From Xylocopa sonorina (Eukaryota; Arthropoda; Insecta; Hymenoptera; Apidae): DNA of 64,000 nucleotides. Below are positions 22,971 to 36,900 of this stretch, piece after piece (position 1 is the stretch's first letter; each line of letters starts with the position of its first letter). Below the pieces are notes generated by a model. It saw only the letters and a program-made list of their open reading frames with translations, made no database searches and had not been told where the DNA came from. Made by a program: the position numbers and the translations under genes. The DNA is taken from assembly GCF_050948175.1 (NCBI RefSeq), contig NW_027490167.1:186001-250000 (forward strand). Direction: 5' to 3'.

Positions 22971-25900
22971 AGAACTCTATCGCTACGATACCTAGACATC
23001 TGCAGACGCCATTTCCTAGCAAGAAAGTGTCGCATTTACATTCATTTGAAGTGTAAACGAGGAATACATAACACTTCGCAAATCATATTATATCTTACCA
23101 TGAAACATAGAAATGAGATACGATATCGCGTTTTAAGAATCATAGGAACACTATTGCTACGATACGTAGACATCTGCAAACGCTATTTCCTAGCGCTGAA
23201 GTGTCGCATTCACATTCATTTGAAGTGTAGACGAGGAATACATAACACTTCGCAAATCATATTATATCTTACCATGAAACATAGAAATGAGATGCGATAT
23301 CGCGTTTTAAGAGGCATTAGAAATCTATTGCTACGATACGTAGACATCTGCTGACGCTTTTTCCTAGTAAGGAAGTGTCGCATTTACATTCATCTGAAGT
23401 GTAGACGAAGAATACATGACACTTCGCAAACCATATTATATCTTACCATGAAACATAGAAATGAGATGCGATATCGCTTTTTAAGAAGCATTAGAAATCT
23501 ATTGCTACGATACGTAGACATCTGCAAACGCTATTTCTTTGCAAGGAAGTGTCGCATTTACATTCATTTGAAGTGTGGACGAGGAATACATAACACTTCG
23601 CAAATCATATTATATCTTACCATGAAACATAGAAATGAGATGCGATATCGCGTTTTAAGAACCATTAGAACTCTATCGCTACGATACCTAGACATCTGCA
23701 GACGCCATTTCCTAGCAAGGAAGTGTCGCATTTACATTCATTTGAAGTGTAGACGAGGAATACATATCACTTCGCAAATCATATTATATCTTACCATGAA
23801 ACATAGAAATGAGATGCGATATCGCGTTTTAAGAAGCATTAGAACTCTATCGCTACGGTACCTAGACATCTGCAGACGCTATTTCCTAGCAAGGAAGTGT
23901 CGCATTTACATTCATTTGAAGTGTAGACGAGGAATACATAACACTTCGCAAATCATATTATATCTTACCATGAAGCATAGAAATGAGATGCGATATCGCG
24001 TTTTAAGAATCATAAGAACTCTATCGCTACGATACCTAGACATCTGCGGACGCTATTTCTTTGCAAGGAAGTGTCGCATTTACATTCATTTGAAGTGTAG
24101 ACGAGGAATACATAACACTTCGCAAATCGTATTATATCTTACCATGAAACATAGAAATGAGATGCGATATCGCGTTTTAAGAAGCATTAGAAATCTATTG
24201 CTATGATAGGTAGACATCTGCAAACGCTATTTCCTTGCAAGGAAGTGTCGCATTTACATTCATTTGAAGTGTAGACGAGGAATACATAACACTTCGCAAA
24301 TCATATTATATCTTACCATGAAACATAGAAATGAGATGCGATATCGCGTTTTAAGAAGCATTAGAACTCTATCGCTACGATACCTAGACATCTGCAGACG
24401 CCATTTCCTAGCAAGGAAGTGTCGCATTTACATTCATTTGAAGTGTAGACGAGGAATACATATCACTTCGCAAATCATATTATATCTTACCATGAATCAT
24501 AGATATGAGATGCAATATCTCGTTTTAAGAAGCATTTGAACTCTATTGCTACGATACCTAGACATATGCAGACTCTATTTGCTAGCAAGGAAGTGTCGCA
24601 TTTGCATTCATTTGAAGTGTAGACGAGGAATACATGACACTTCGCAAATCATATTATATCTTACCATGAAACAAAGAAATCAGATGCGATATCGCGTTTT
24701 AAGGAGCATTAGAAATCTATTGCTACGATACGTGGACATCTGCAAACGCTATTTCCTAGCGAGGAAGTGTCGCATTTACATTCATTTGAAGTGTGGACGA
24801 GGAATACATAACACTTCGCAAATCATATTATATCTTACCATGAAGCATAGAAATGAGATGCGATATCGCGTTTTAAGAATCATAAGAACTCTATCGCTAC
24901 GATACCTAGACATCTGCAGACGCTATTTCTTTGCAGGGAAGTGTCGCATTTATATTCATTTGAAGTGTAGACGAGGAAGACATAACACTTCGCAAACCAT
25001 ATTATATCTTACCATGAAGCATAGAAATGAGATGCGATATCGCGTTTTAAGAAGCATTAGAACTCTATCGCTACGATAACTAGACATCTGCAGACGCTAT
25101 TTCCTAGCAAGGAAGTGTCGCATTTACATTCATTTGAAGTGTAGACGAGGAATACATAACACTTCGCAAATCATATTATATCTTACCATGAAACATTGAA
25201 ATGAGATACGGATTCGCGTTTTAAGAATCATAGGAACACTACTGCTACGATACGTAGAAATCTGCAAACGCTATTTCCTTGCAAGAAAGTGTCGCATTTA
25301 CATTCATTTGTAGTGTAGACGAGGAATACATAACACTTCGCAAATTATATAATATCTTACCATGAAACATAGAAATGAGATGCGATATCGGGTTTTAAGA
25401 AGCACTAGAAATCTATTGCTACGATACGTAGACATCTGCTAACGCTATTTCCTCGCGAGGAAGTGTCGCATTTACATTCATTTGAAGCGTAGACGAGGAA
25501 TACATAACACTTCGCACATCATATTATATCTAACCATGAAACATAGAAATGAGATGCGATATCGCGTTTTAAGAAGCATTAGAACACTATTGCTGCGATA
25601 GGTAGACATCTGCAAACGCTATTTCCTTGCAAGGAAGTGTCGCATTTACATTCATTTGAATCGTATACGAGGAATGCATAACACTTCGCAATGAATATTA
25701 TATCTTATCATGAAACATAGATATGAGATGCAATGTCTCGTTTTAAGAAGCATTTGAACTCTATCGCTACGATACCTAGACATCTGCAGACGCTATTTCC
25801 TAGCAAGGAAGTGTCGCATTTACATTCATTTGAAGTGTAGACGAGGAATACATAACACTTCGCAAATCATATTATATCTTACCATGAAGCATAGAAGTGA

Positions 25901-28900
25901 GATGCGATATCGCGTTTTAAGAATCATAAGAACTCTATCGCTACGATACCTAGACATCTGCGGACGCTATTTCTTTGCAAGGAAGTGTCGCATTTACATT
26001 CATTTGAAGTGTAGACGAGGAATACATAACACTTCGCAAATCATATTATATCTTACCATGAAGCATAGAAATGAGATGCGATATCGCGTTTTAAGAAGCA
26101 TTAGAACTCTATCGCTACGATAGGTAGACATCTGCAAACGCTATTTCCTTGCAAGGAAGTGTCGCATTTACATTCATTTGAAGTGTAGACGAGGAATACA
26201 TAACACTTCGCAAATCATATTATATCTTACCATGAAACATAGAAATGAGATGCGATATCGCGTTTTTAGAAGAATTAGAACTCTATCGCTACGATACCTA
26301 GACATCTGCAGACGCCATTTCCTAGCAAGAAAGTGTCGCATTTACATTCATTTGAAGTGTAAACGAGGAATACATAACACTTCGCAAATCATATTATATC
26401 TTACCATGTAACATAGAAATGAGATACGATATCGCGTTTTAAGAATCATAGGAACACTATTGCTACGATACGTAGACATCTGCAAACGCTATTTCCTAGC
26501 GCTGAAGTGTCGCATTCACATTCATTTGAAGTGTAGACGAGGAATACATAACACTTCGCAAATCATATTATATCTTACCATGAAACATAGAAATGAGATG
26601 CGATATCGCGTTTTAAGAGGCATTAGAAATCTATTGCTACGATACGTAGACATCTGCTGACGCTTTTTCCTAGTAAGGAAGTGTCGCATTTACATTCATC
26701 TGAAGTGTAGACGAAGAATACATGACACTTCGCAAACCATATTATATCTTACCATGAAACATAGAAATGAGATGCGATATCGCTTTTTAAGAAGCATTAG
26801 AAATCTATTGCTACGATACGTAGACATCTGCAAACGCTATTTCTTTGCAAGGAAGTGTCGCATTTACATTCATTTGAAGTGTGGACGAGGAATACATAAC
26901 ACTTCGCAAATCATATTATATCTTACCATGAAACATAGAAATGAGATGCGATATCGCGTTTTAAGAACCATTAGAACTCTATCGCTACGATACCTAGACA
27001 TCTGCAGACGCCATTTCCTAGCAAGGAAGTGTCGCATTTACATTCATTTGAAGTGTAGACGAGGAATACATATCACTTCGCAAATCATATTATATCTTAC
27101 CATGAAACATAGAAATGAGATGCGATATCGCGTTTTAAGAAGCATTAGAACTCTATCGCTACGGTACCTAGACATCTGCAGACGCTATTTCCTAGCAAGG
27201 AAGTGTCGCATTTACATTCATTTGAAGTGTAGACGAGGAATACATAACACTTCGCAAATCATATTATATCTTACCATGAAGCATAGAAATGAGATGCGAT
27301 ATCGCGTTTTAAGAATCATAAGAACTCTATCGCTACGATACCTAGACATCTGCGGACGCTATTTCTTTGCAAGGAAGTGTCGCATTTACATTCATTTGAA
27401 GTGTAGACGAGGAATACATAACACTTCGCAAATCGTATTATATCTTACCATGAAACATAGAAATGAGATGCGATATCGCGTTTTAAGAAGCATTAGAAAT
27501 CTATTGCTATGATAGGTAGACATCTGCAAACGCTATTTCCTTGCAAGGAAGTGTCGCATTTACATTCATTTGAAGTGTAGACGAGGAATACATAACACTT
27601 CGCAAATCATATTATATCTTACCATGAAACATAGAAATGAGATGCGATATCGCGTTTTAAGAAGCATTAGAACTCTATCGCTACGATACCTAGACATCTG
27701 CAGACGCCATTTCCTAGCAAGGAAGTGTCGCATTTACATTCATTTGAAGTGTAGACGAGGAATACATATCACTTCGCAAATCATATTATATCTTACCATG
27801 AATCATAGATATGAGATGCAATATCTCGTTTTAAGAAGCATTTGAACTCTATTGCTACGATACCTAGACATATGCAGACTCTATTTGCTAGCAAGGAAGT
27901 GTCGCATTTGCATTCATTTGAAGTGTAGACGAGGAATACATGACACTTCGCAAATCATATTATATCTTACCATGAAACAAAGAAATCAGATGCGATATCG
28001 CGTTTTAAGGAGCATTAGAAATCTATTGCTACGATACGTGGACATCTGCAAACGCTATTTCCTAGCGAGGAAGTGTCGCATTTACATTCATTTGAAGTGT
28101 GGACGAGGAATACATAACACTTCGCAAATCATATTATATCTTACCATGAAGCATAGAAATGAGATGCGATATCGCGTTTTAAGAATCATAAGAACTCTAT
28201 CGCTACGATACCTAGACATCTGCAGACGCTATTTCTTTGCAGGGAAGTGTCGCATTTATATTCATTTGAAGTGTAGACGAGGAAGACATAACACTTCGCA
28301 AACCATATTATATCTTACCATGAAGCATAGAAATGAGATGCGATATCGCGTTTTAAGAAGCATTAGAACTCTATCGCTACGATAACTAGACATCTGCAGA
28401 CGCTATTTCCTAGCAAGGAAGTGTCGCATTTACATTCATTTGAAGTGTAGACGAGGAATACATAACACTTCGCAAATCATATTATATCTTACCATGAAAC
28501 ATTGAAATGAGATACGGATTCGCGTTTTAAGAATCATAGGAACACTACTGCTACGATACGTAGAAATCTGCAAACGCTATTTCCTTGCAAGAAAGTGTCG
28601 CATTTACATTCATTTGTAGTGTAGACGAGGAATACATAACACTTCGCAAATTATATAATATCTTACCATGAAACATAGAAATGAGATGCGATATCGGGTT
28701 TTAAGAAGCACTAGAAATCTATTGCTACGATACGTAGACATCTGCTAACGCTATTTCCTCGCGAGGAAGTGTCGCATTTACATTCATTTGAAGCGTAGAC
28801 GAGGAATACATAACACTTCGCACATCATATTATATCTAACCATGAAACATAGAAATGAGATGCGATATCGCGTTTTAAGAAGCATTAGAACACTATTGCT

Positions 28901-29417
28901 GCGATAGGTAGACATCTGCAAACGCTATTTCCTTGCAAGGAAGTGTCGCATTTACATTCATTTGAATCGTATACGAGGAATGCATAACACTTCGCAATGA
29001 ATATTATATCTTATCATGAAACATAGATATGAGATGCAATGTCTCGTTTTAAGAAGCATTTGAACTCTATCGCTACGATACCTAGACATCTGCAGACGCT
29101 ATTTCCTAGCAAGGAAGTGTCGCATTTACATTCATTTGAAGTGTAGACGAGGAATACATAACACTTCGCAAATCATATTATATCTTACCATGAAGCATAG
29201 AAGTGAGATGCGATATCGCGTTTTAAGAATCATAAGAACTCTATCGCTACGATACCTAGACATCTGCGGACGCTATTTCTTTGCAAGGAAGTGTCGCATT
29301 TACATTCATTTGAAGTGTAGACGAGGAATACATAACACTTCGCAAATCATATTATATCTTACCATGAAGCATAGAAATGAGATGCGATATCGCGTTTTAA
29401 GAAGCATTAGAACTCTA
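22806..29417 (+). repeat. 19-mer higher-order repeat, 3306 bp, two tandem copies
   Basis: Copy one (about 22806-26111) is followed directly by copy two (about 26112-29417) at an offset of 3306 bp (19 x 174). They match across rare variants such as CTATGATAGG, GACATATGCAGACTC and TATATCTAACC. One clear difference is CATGAAACATAG near 23099 against CATGTAACATAG near 26405. Confidence 0.93.
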
Positions 29418-30230
29418 TCGCTACGATACCTAGACATCTGCAGACGCTATTTCCTAGCAAGGAAGTGTCGCATTTACATTCATTTGAAGTGTAGACGAGG
29501 AATACATAACACTTCGCAAATCATATTATATCTTACCATGAAACATAGAAATCAGATACGGAATCGCGTTTTAAGAATCATAGGAACACTATTGCTACGA
29601 TACGTAGACATCTGCAAACGCTATTTCCTTGCAAGGAAGTGTCGCATTTACATTCATTTGAAGTGTAGACGAGGAAAACATAACACTTCGCAAATCGTAT
29701 TATATCTTACCATGAAACATAGAAATGAGATGCGATATCGCGTTTTAAGAAGCATTAGAAATCTATTGCTACAATACGTAGACATCTGCTAACGCTATTT
29801 CCTAGCGAGGAAGTGTCGCATTTACATTCATTTGAAGCGTAGACGAGGAATACATAACACTTCGCACATCATATTATATCTTACCATGAAACATAGAAAT
29901 GAGATGCGATATCGCGTTTTAAGAAGCATTAGAACTCTATTGCTGCGATAAGTAGACATCTGCAAACGCTATTTCCTTGCAAGGAAGTGTCGCATTTACA
30001 TTCATTTGAAGTGCAGACGGGGAATACATAACACTTCGCAAATTATATAATATCTTACCATGAAACATAGAAATGAGATGCGATATCGCGTTTTAAGAAG
30101 CATTAGAAATCTACTGCTACGATACGTAGACATCTGCAAACGCTATTTCCTAGCGAGGAAGTGTCGCATTTACATTCATTTGAAGTGTAGACGAGGAATA
30201 CATAACACTTCGCAAATTATATAATATCTT
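29310..30230 (+). repeat. 5-monomer block repeated at 33312-34232 (offset 23 monomers)
   Basis: Offset is 4002 bp (23 x 174). Shared rare variants are CGAGGAAAACATAAC, GCTGCGATAAGTAG and GAAGTGCAGACGGGG. One difference is CTACAATACG near 29771 against CTACGATACG near 33773. Confidence 0.85.
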
Positions 30231-32789
30231 ACCATGACACATAGAAATGAGATGCGATATCGCGTTTTAAGAAGCATTAGAAATCTATTGCTACGATACG
30301 TAGACATCTGCTAACGCTATTTCCTACCGAGGAAGTGTCGCATTTACATTCATTTGAAGCGTAGACGAGGAATACATAACACTTCGCACATCATATTATA
30401 TCTTACCATGAAACATAGAAATGAGATGCGATATCGCGTTTTAAGAAGCATTAGAACTTTATTGCTGCGATAGGTAGACATCTGCAAACGCTATTTCCTT
30501 GCAAGGAAGTGTCGCATTTACATTCATTTGAATCGTATACGAGGAATGCATAACACTTCGCAATGAATATTATATCTTATCATGAAACATAGATATGAGA
30601 TGCAATGTCTCGTTTTAAGAAGCATTTGAACTCTATTGCTACGATACCTAGACATCTGCAGACGCTATTTCCTAGTAAGGAAGTGTCGCATTTACATTCA
30701 TTTGAAGTGTAGACGAAGAATACATGACACTTCGCAAACCATATTATATCTTACCATGAAACATAGAAGTGAGATGCGATATCGCGTTTTAAGAAGCATT
30801 AGAACTCTATTGCTACGATAGGTAGAAATCTGCAAACGCTATTCCCTTGCAAGGAAGTGTCGCATTTACATTCATTTGAAGTGTAGACGAGGAATACATA
30901 ACACTTCGCAAATCATATTATATCTTACCATGAAACATAGAAATGAGATGCGATATCGCGTTTTAAGAAGCATTAGAACTCTCTCGCTACGATACCTAGA
31001 CATCTGCAGACGCCATTTCCTAGCAAGAAAGTGTCGCATTTACATTCATTTGAAGTGTAGACGAGGAATACATAACACTTCGCAAATCATATTATATCTT
31101 ACCATGAAACATAGAAATGAGATACGATATCGCGTTTTAAGAATCATAGGAACACTATTGCTACGATACGTAGACATCTGCAAACGCTATTTCCTAGCGC
31201 TGAAGTGTCGCATTCACATTCATTTGAGGTGTAGACGAGGAATACATAACACTTCGCAAATCATATTATATCTTGCCATGAAACATAGAAATGAGATGCG
31301 ATATCGCGTTTTAAGTATCATAAGAACCCTATTGCTTCGATACGTAGACAACTGCAAACGCAATTTCCTTGGATGGAAGTGTCGCATTTACATTCATTTG
31401 AATCGTATACGAGGAGTGCATGACACTTCGCAATGAATATTATATCTTATCATGAAACATAGATATGAGATGCAATATCTCGTTTTAAGAAGAATTTGAA
31501 CTCTATTGCTACGATACCTAGACATCTGCAGACGCTATTTCCTAGTAAGGAAGTATCGCATTTACATTCATTTGAAGTGTAGACGAAGAATACATGACAC
31601 TTCGCAAACCATATTATATCTTACCATAAAACATAGAAATGAGATGCGATATCGCGTTTTAAGGAGCATTAGAAATCTATTGCTACGATACGTAGACATC
31701 TGCAAACGCTATTTCTTTGCAAGGAAGTGTCGCATTTACATTCTTTTGAAGTGTGGACGAGGAATACATAACACTTCGCAAATCATATTATATCTTACCA
31801 TGAAACATAGAAATGAGATGCGATATCGCGTTTTAAGAAGCATTACAACTCTATTGCTACGATAGGTAGACATCTGCAAACGCTATTTCCTTGCAAGGAA
31901 GTGTCGCATTTACATTCATTTGAAGTGTAGACGAGGAATACATAACACTTCGCAAATCATATTATATCTTACCATGAAACATAGAAATGAGATGCGATAT
32001 CGCGTTTTAAGAACCATTAGAACTCTATCGCTACGATACCTAGACATCTGCAGATGCCATTTCCTAGCAAGGAAGTGTCGCATTTCCATTCATTTGAAGT
32101 GTAGACGAGGAATACATATCACTTCGCAAATCATATTATATCTTACCATGAAACATAGGAATGAGATACGGAATCGCGTTTTAAGAATCATAGGAACACT
32201 ATTGCTACGATACGTAGACATCTGCAAACGCTATTTCCTTCCAAGAAAGTGTCGCATTTACATTCATTTGTAGTGTAGACGAGGAATACATAACACTTCG
32301 CAAATTATATAATATCTTACCATGAAACATAGAAATGAGATGCGATATCGCGTTTTAAGAAGCATTAGAAATCTATTGCTACGATACGTAGACATCTGCT
32401 AACGCTATTTCCTACCGAGGAAGTGTTGCATTTACATTCATTTGAAGCGTAGACGAGGAATACATAACACTTCGCACATCATATTATATCTTACCATGAA
32501 ACATAGAAATGAGATGCGATATCGCGTTTTAAGAAGCATTAGAACTCTATTGCTGCGATAGGTAGACATCTGCAAACGCTATTTCCTTGCAAGGAAGTGT
32601 CGCATTTACATTCATTTGAAGTGTAGACGAGGAATACATAACACTTCGCAAATCATATTATATCTTACCATGAAACATAGAAATGAGATGCGATATCGCG
32701 TTTTAAGAAGCATTAGAACTCTATCGCTACGATACCTAGACATCTGCAGACGCTATTTCCTAGCAAGGAAGTGTCGCATTTACATTCAT

Positions 32790-33490
32790 TTGAAGTGTAG
32801 ACGAGGAATACATAACACTTCGCAAATCATATTATATCTTACCATGAAGCATAGAAGTGAGATGCGATATCGCGTTTTAAGAATCATAAGAACTCTATCG
32901 CTACGATACCTAGACATCTGCGGACGCTATTTCTTTGCAAGGAAGTGTCGCATTTACATTCATTTGAAGTGTAGACGAGGAATACATAACACTTCGCAAA
33001 TCATATTATATCTTACCATGAAGCATAGAAATGAGATGCGATATCGCGTTTTAAGAAGCATTAGAACTCTATCGCTACGATACCTAGACATCTGCAGACG
33101 CTATTTCCTAGCAAGGAAGTGTCGCATTTACATTCATTTGAAGTGTAGACGAGGAATACATAACACTTCGCAAATCATATTATATCTTACCATGAAGCAT
33201 AGAAGTGAGATGCGATATCGCGTTTTAAGAATCATAAGAACTCTATCGCTACGATACCTAGACATCTGCGGACGCTATTTCTTTGCAAGGAAGTGTCGCA
33301 TTTACATTCATTTGAAGTGTAGACGAGGAATACATAACACTTCGCAAATCATATTATATCTTACCATGAAGCATAGAAATGAGATGCGATATCGCGTTTT
33401 AAGAAGCATTAGAACTCTATCGCTACGATACCTAGACATCTGCAGACGCTATTTCCTAGCAAGGAAGTGTCGCATTTACATTCATTTGAA
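32790..33490 (+). repeat. Dimer higher-order repeat, 348 bp, two tandem copies
   Basis: Two alternating monomer types, one with CTGCGGACGCTATTTCTTTG and one with CTGCAGACGCTATTTCCTAG, appear twice in a row with a period of 348 bp. It lies in the longest stop-free stretch of the array (32616-33794), which is open because these monomer types lack the stop-making variants. Confidence 0.85.
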
Positions 33491-33904
33491 GTGTAGACGA
33501 GGAATACATAACACTTCGCAAATCATATTATATCTTACCATGAAACATAGAAATCAGATACGGAATCGCGTTTTAAGAATCATAGGAACACTATTGCTAC
33601 GATACGTAGACATCTGCAAACGCTATTTCCTTGCAAGGAAGTGTCGCATTTACATTCATTTGAAGTGTAGACGAGGAAAACATAACACTTCGCAAATCGT
33701 ATTATATCTTACCATGAAACATAGAAATGAGATGCGATATCGCGTTTTAAGAAGCATTAGAAATCTATTGCTACGATACGTAGACATCTGCTAACGCTAT
33801 TTCCTAGCGAGGAAGTGTCGCATTTACATTCATTTGAAGCGTAGACGAGGAATACATAACACTTCGCACATCATATTATATCTTACCATGAAACATAGAA
33901 ATGA

Positions 33905-36900
33905 GATGCGATATCGCGTTTTAAGAAGCATTAGAACTCTATTGCTGCGATAAGTAGACATCTGCAAACGCTATTTCCTTGCAAGGAAGTGTCGCATTTA
34001 CATTCATTTGAAGTGCAGACGGGGAATACATAACACTTCGCAAATTATATAATATCTTACCATGAAACATAGAAATGAGATGCGATATCGCGTTTTAAGA
34101 AGCATTAGAAATCTACTGCTACGATACGTAGACATCTGCAAACGCTATTTCCTAGCGAGGAAGTGTCGCATTTACATTCATTTGAAGTGTAGACGAGGAA
34201 TACATAACACTTCGCAAATCATATTATATCTTACCATGAAACATAGAAATGAGATGCGATATCGCGTTTTAAGTATCATAAGAACCCTATTGCTTCGATA
34301 CGTAGACAACTGCAAACGCAATTTCCTTGGAAGGAAGTGTCGCATTTACATTCATTTGAATCGTATACGAGGAGTGCTTGACACTTCGCAATGAATATTA
34401 TATCTTATCATGAAACATAGATATGAGATGCAATATCTCGTTTTAAGAAGCATTTGAACTCTATTGCTACGATACCTAGACATCTGCAGACGCTATTTCC
34501 TAGTAAGGAAGTATCGCATTTACATTTATTTGAAGTGTAGACGAAGAATACATGACACTTCGCAAACCATATTATATCTTACCATGAAACATAGAAATGA
34601 GATGCGATATCGCGTTTTAAGGAGCATTAGAAATCTATTGCTACGATACGTAGACATCTGCAAACGCTATTTCTTTGCAAGGAAGTGTCGCATTTACATT
34701 CATTTGAAGTGTAGACGAGGAATACATAACACTTTGCAAATCATATTATATCTTACCATGAAACATAGAAATGAGATGCGATATCGCGTTTTAAGAAGCA
34801 TTAGAACTCTATTGCTACGATACCTAGACATCTGCGGACGCTATTTCTTTGCAAGGAAGTGTCGCATTTACATTCATTTGAAGAGTAGACGAGGAATACA
34901 TAACACTTCGCAAATCATATTATATCTTACCCTGAAGGATAGAAATGAGGTGCGATATCGCGTTTTAAGAATCAAAAGAACTCTATCGCTACGATACCTA
35001 GACATCTGCGGACGCTATTTCCTTGCAAGGAAGTGTCGCATTTACATTCATTTGAAGTGTAGACGAGGAATACATAACACTTCGCAAATCATATTATATC
35101 TTACCATGAAGCATAGAAATGAGATGCGATATCGCATTTTAAGAAGTATTAGAACCCTATCGCTACGATACCTAGACATCTGCAGACGCTATTTCCTAGC
35201 AAGGAAGTGTCGCATTTACATTCATTTGTAGTGTAGACGAGGAATACATAACACTTCGCAAATTATATAATATCTTACCATGAAACATAGAAATGAGATG
35301 CGATATCGCGTTTTAAGAAGCATAAGAAATCTATTGCTACGATACGTAGACATCTGCTAACGCTATTTCCTAGCGAGGAAGTGTCGCATTTACATTCATT
35401 TGAAGCGTAGACGAGGAAAACATAACACTTCGCACATCATATTATATCTTACCATGAAACATAGAAATGAGATGCGATATCGCGCTTTAAGAAGCATTAG
35501 AACTCTATTGCTGCGATAGGTAGACATCTGCAAACGCTATTTCCTTGCAAGCAAGTGTCGCATTTACATTCATTTGAAGTGTAGACGAGGAATACATAAC
35601 ACTTCGCAAATCATATTATATCTTACCATGAAACATAGAAATGAAATGCGATATCGCGTTTTAAGAAGCATTAGAACTCTATCACTACGATACCTAGACA
35701 TCTGCAGACGCTATTTCCTAGCAAGGAAGTGTCGCATTTACATTCATTTGAAGTGTAGACGAGGAATACATAACACTTCGCAAGTCATATTATATCTTAC
35801 CATGAAGCATAGAAATGAGATGCGATATCGCGTTTTAAGAAGCATTAGAACTCTATCGCTACGATACCTAGACATCTGCAGACGCTATTTCCAACAAGGA
35901 AGTGTCGCATTTACATTCATTTGAAGTGTAGACGAGGAATACATAACACTTCGCAAATCATATTATATCTTACCATGAAACATAGAAATGAGTTACGGAA
36001 TCGCGTTTTAAGAATCATAGGAACACTATTGCTAAGATACGTAGACAACTGCAAACGCTATTTCCTTGGAAGGAAGTGTCGCATTTACATTCATTTGAAT
36101 CGTAGACGAGGAATGCATAACACTTCGCAATGAATATTATATCTTAACATGAAACATAGATATGAGATGCTATATCTCGTTTTAAGAAGCATTTGAACTC
36201 TATTGCTACGATAGGTAGACATCTGCAAACGCTATTTCCCTGCGAGGAAGTGTCGCATTTACATTCATTTGAAGTGTAGACGAGGAATACATAACACTTT
36301 GCAAATCATATTATATCTTACCATGAATCATTGAAATGAGATGCGATATCGCGTTTTAGGAAGCATTAGAACACTATCGCTACGATACCTAGACATCTGC
36401 AGACGCTATTTCCTAGCAAGGAAGTGTCGCATTTACATTCATTTGAAGTGTAGACGAGGAATACATAACACTTCGCAAATCATATTATATCTTACCATGA
36501 AACATAGAAATGAGATGCGATATCGCGTTTTAAGAATCATAAGAACACTATTGCTACGATACCTAGACATCTGCTGACGCTATTTCCTAGCAAGGAAGTG
36601 TCGCATTTACATTCATTTGAAGTGTAGACGGGGAACACATATCACTTCGCAAATCATATTATATCTTACCATGAAACATAGAAATGAGATGCGATATCGC
36701 GTTTTAAGAATCATAGGAACACTATTGCTACGATACGTAGACAACTGCAAACGCTATTTCCCTGCAAGGAAGTGTCGCATTTACATTCATTTGAGTCGTA
36801 TACGCGGAATGCATAACACTTCGCAATGAATATTATATCTTATCATGAAACACAGATATGAGATGCTATATCTCGTTTTAAGAAGCATTTGAACTCTATT

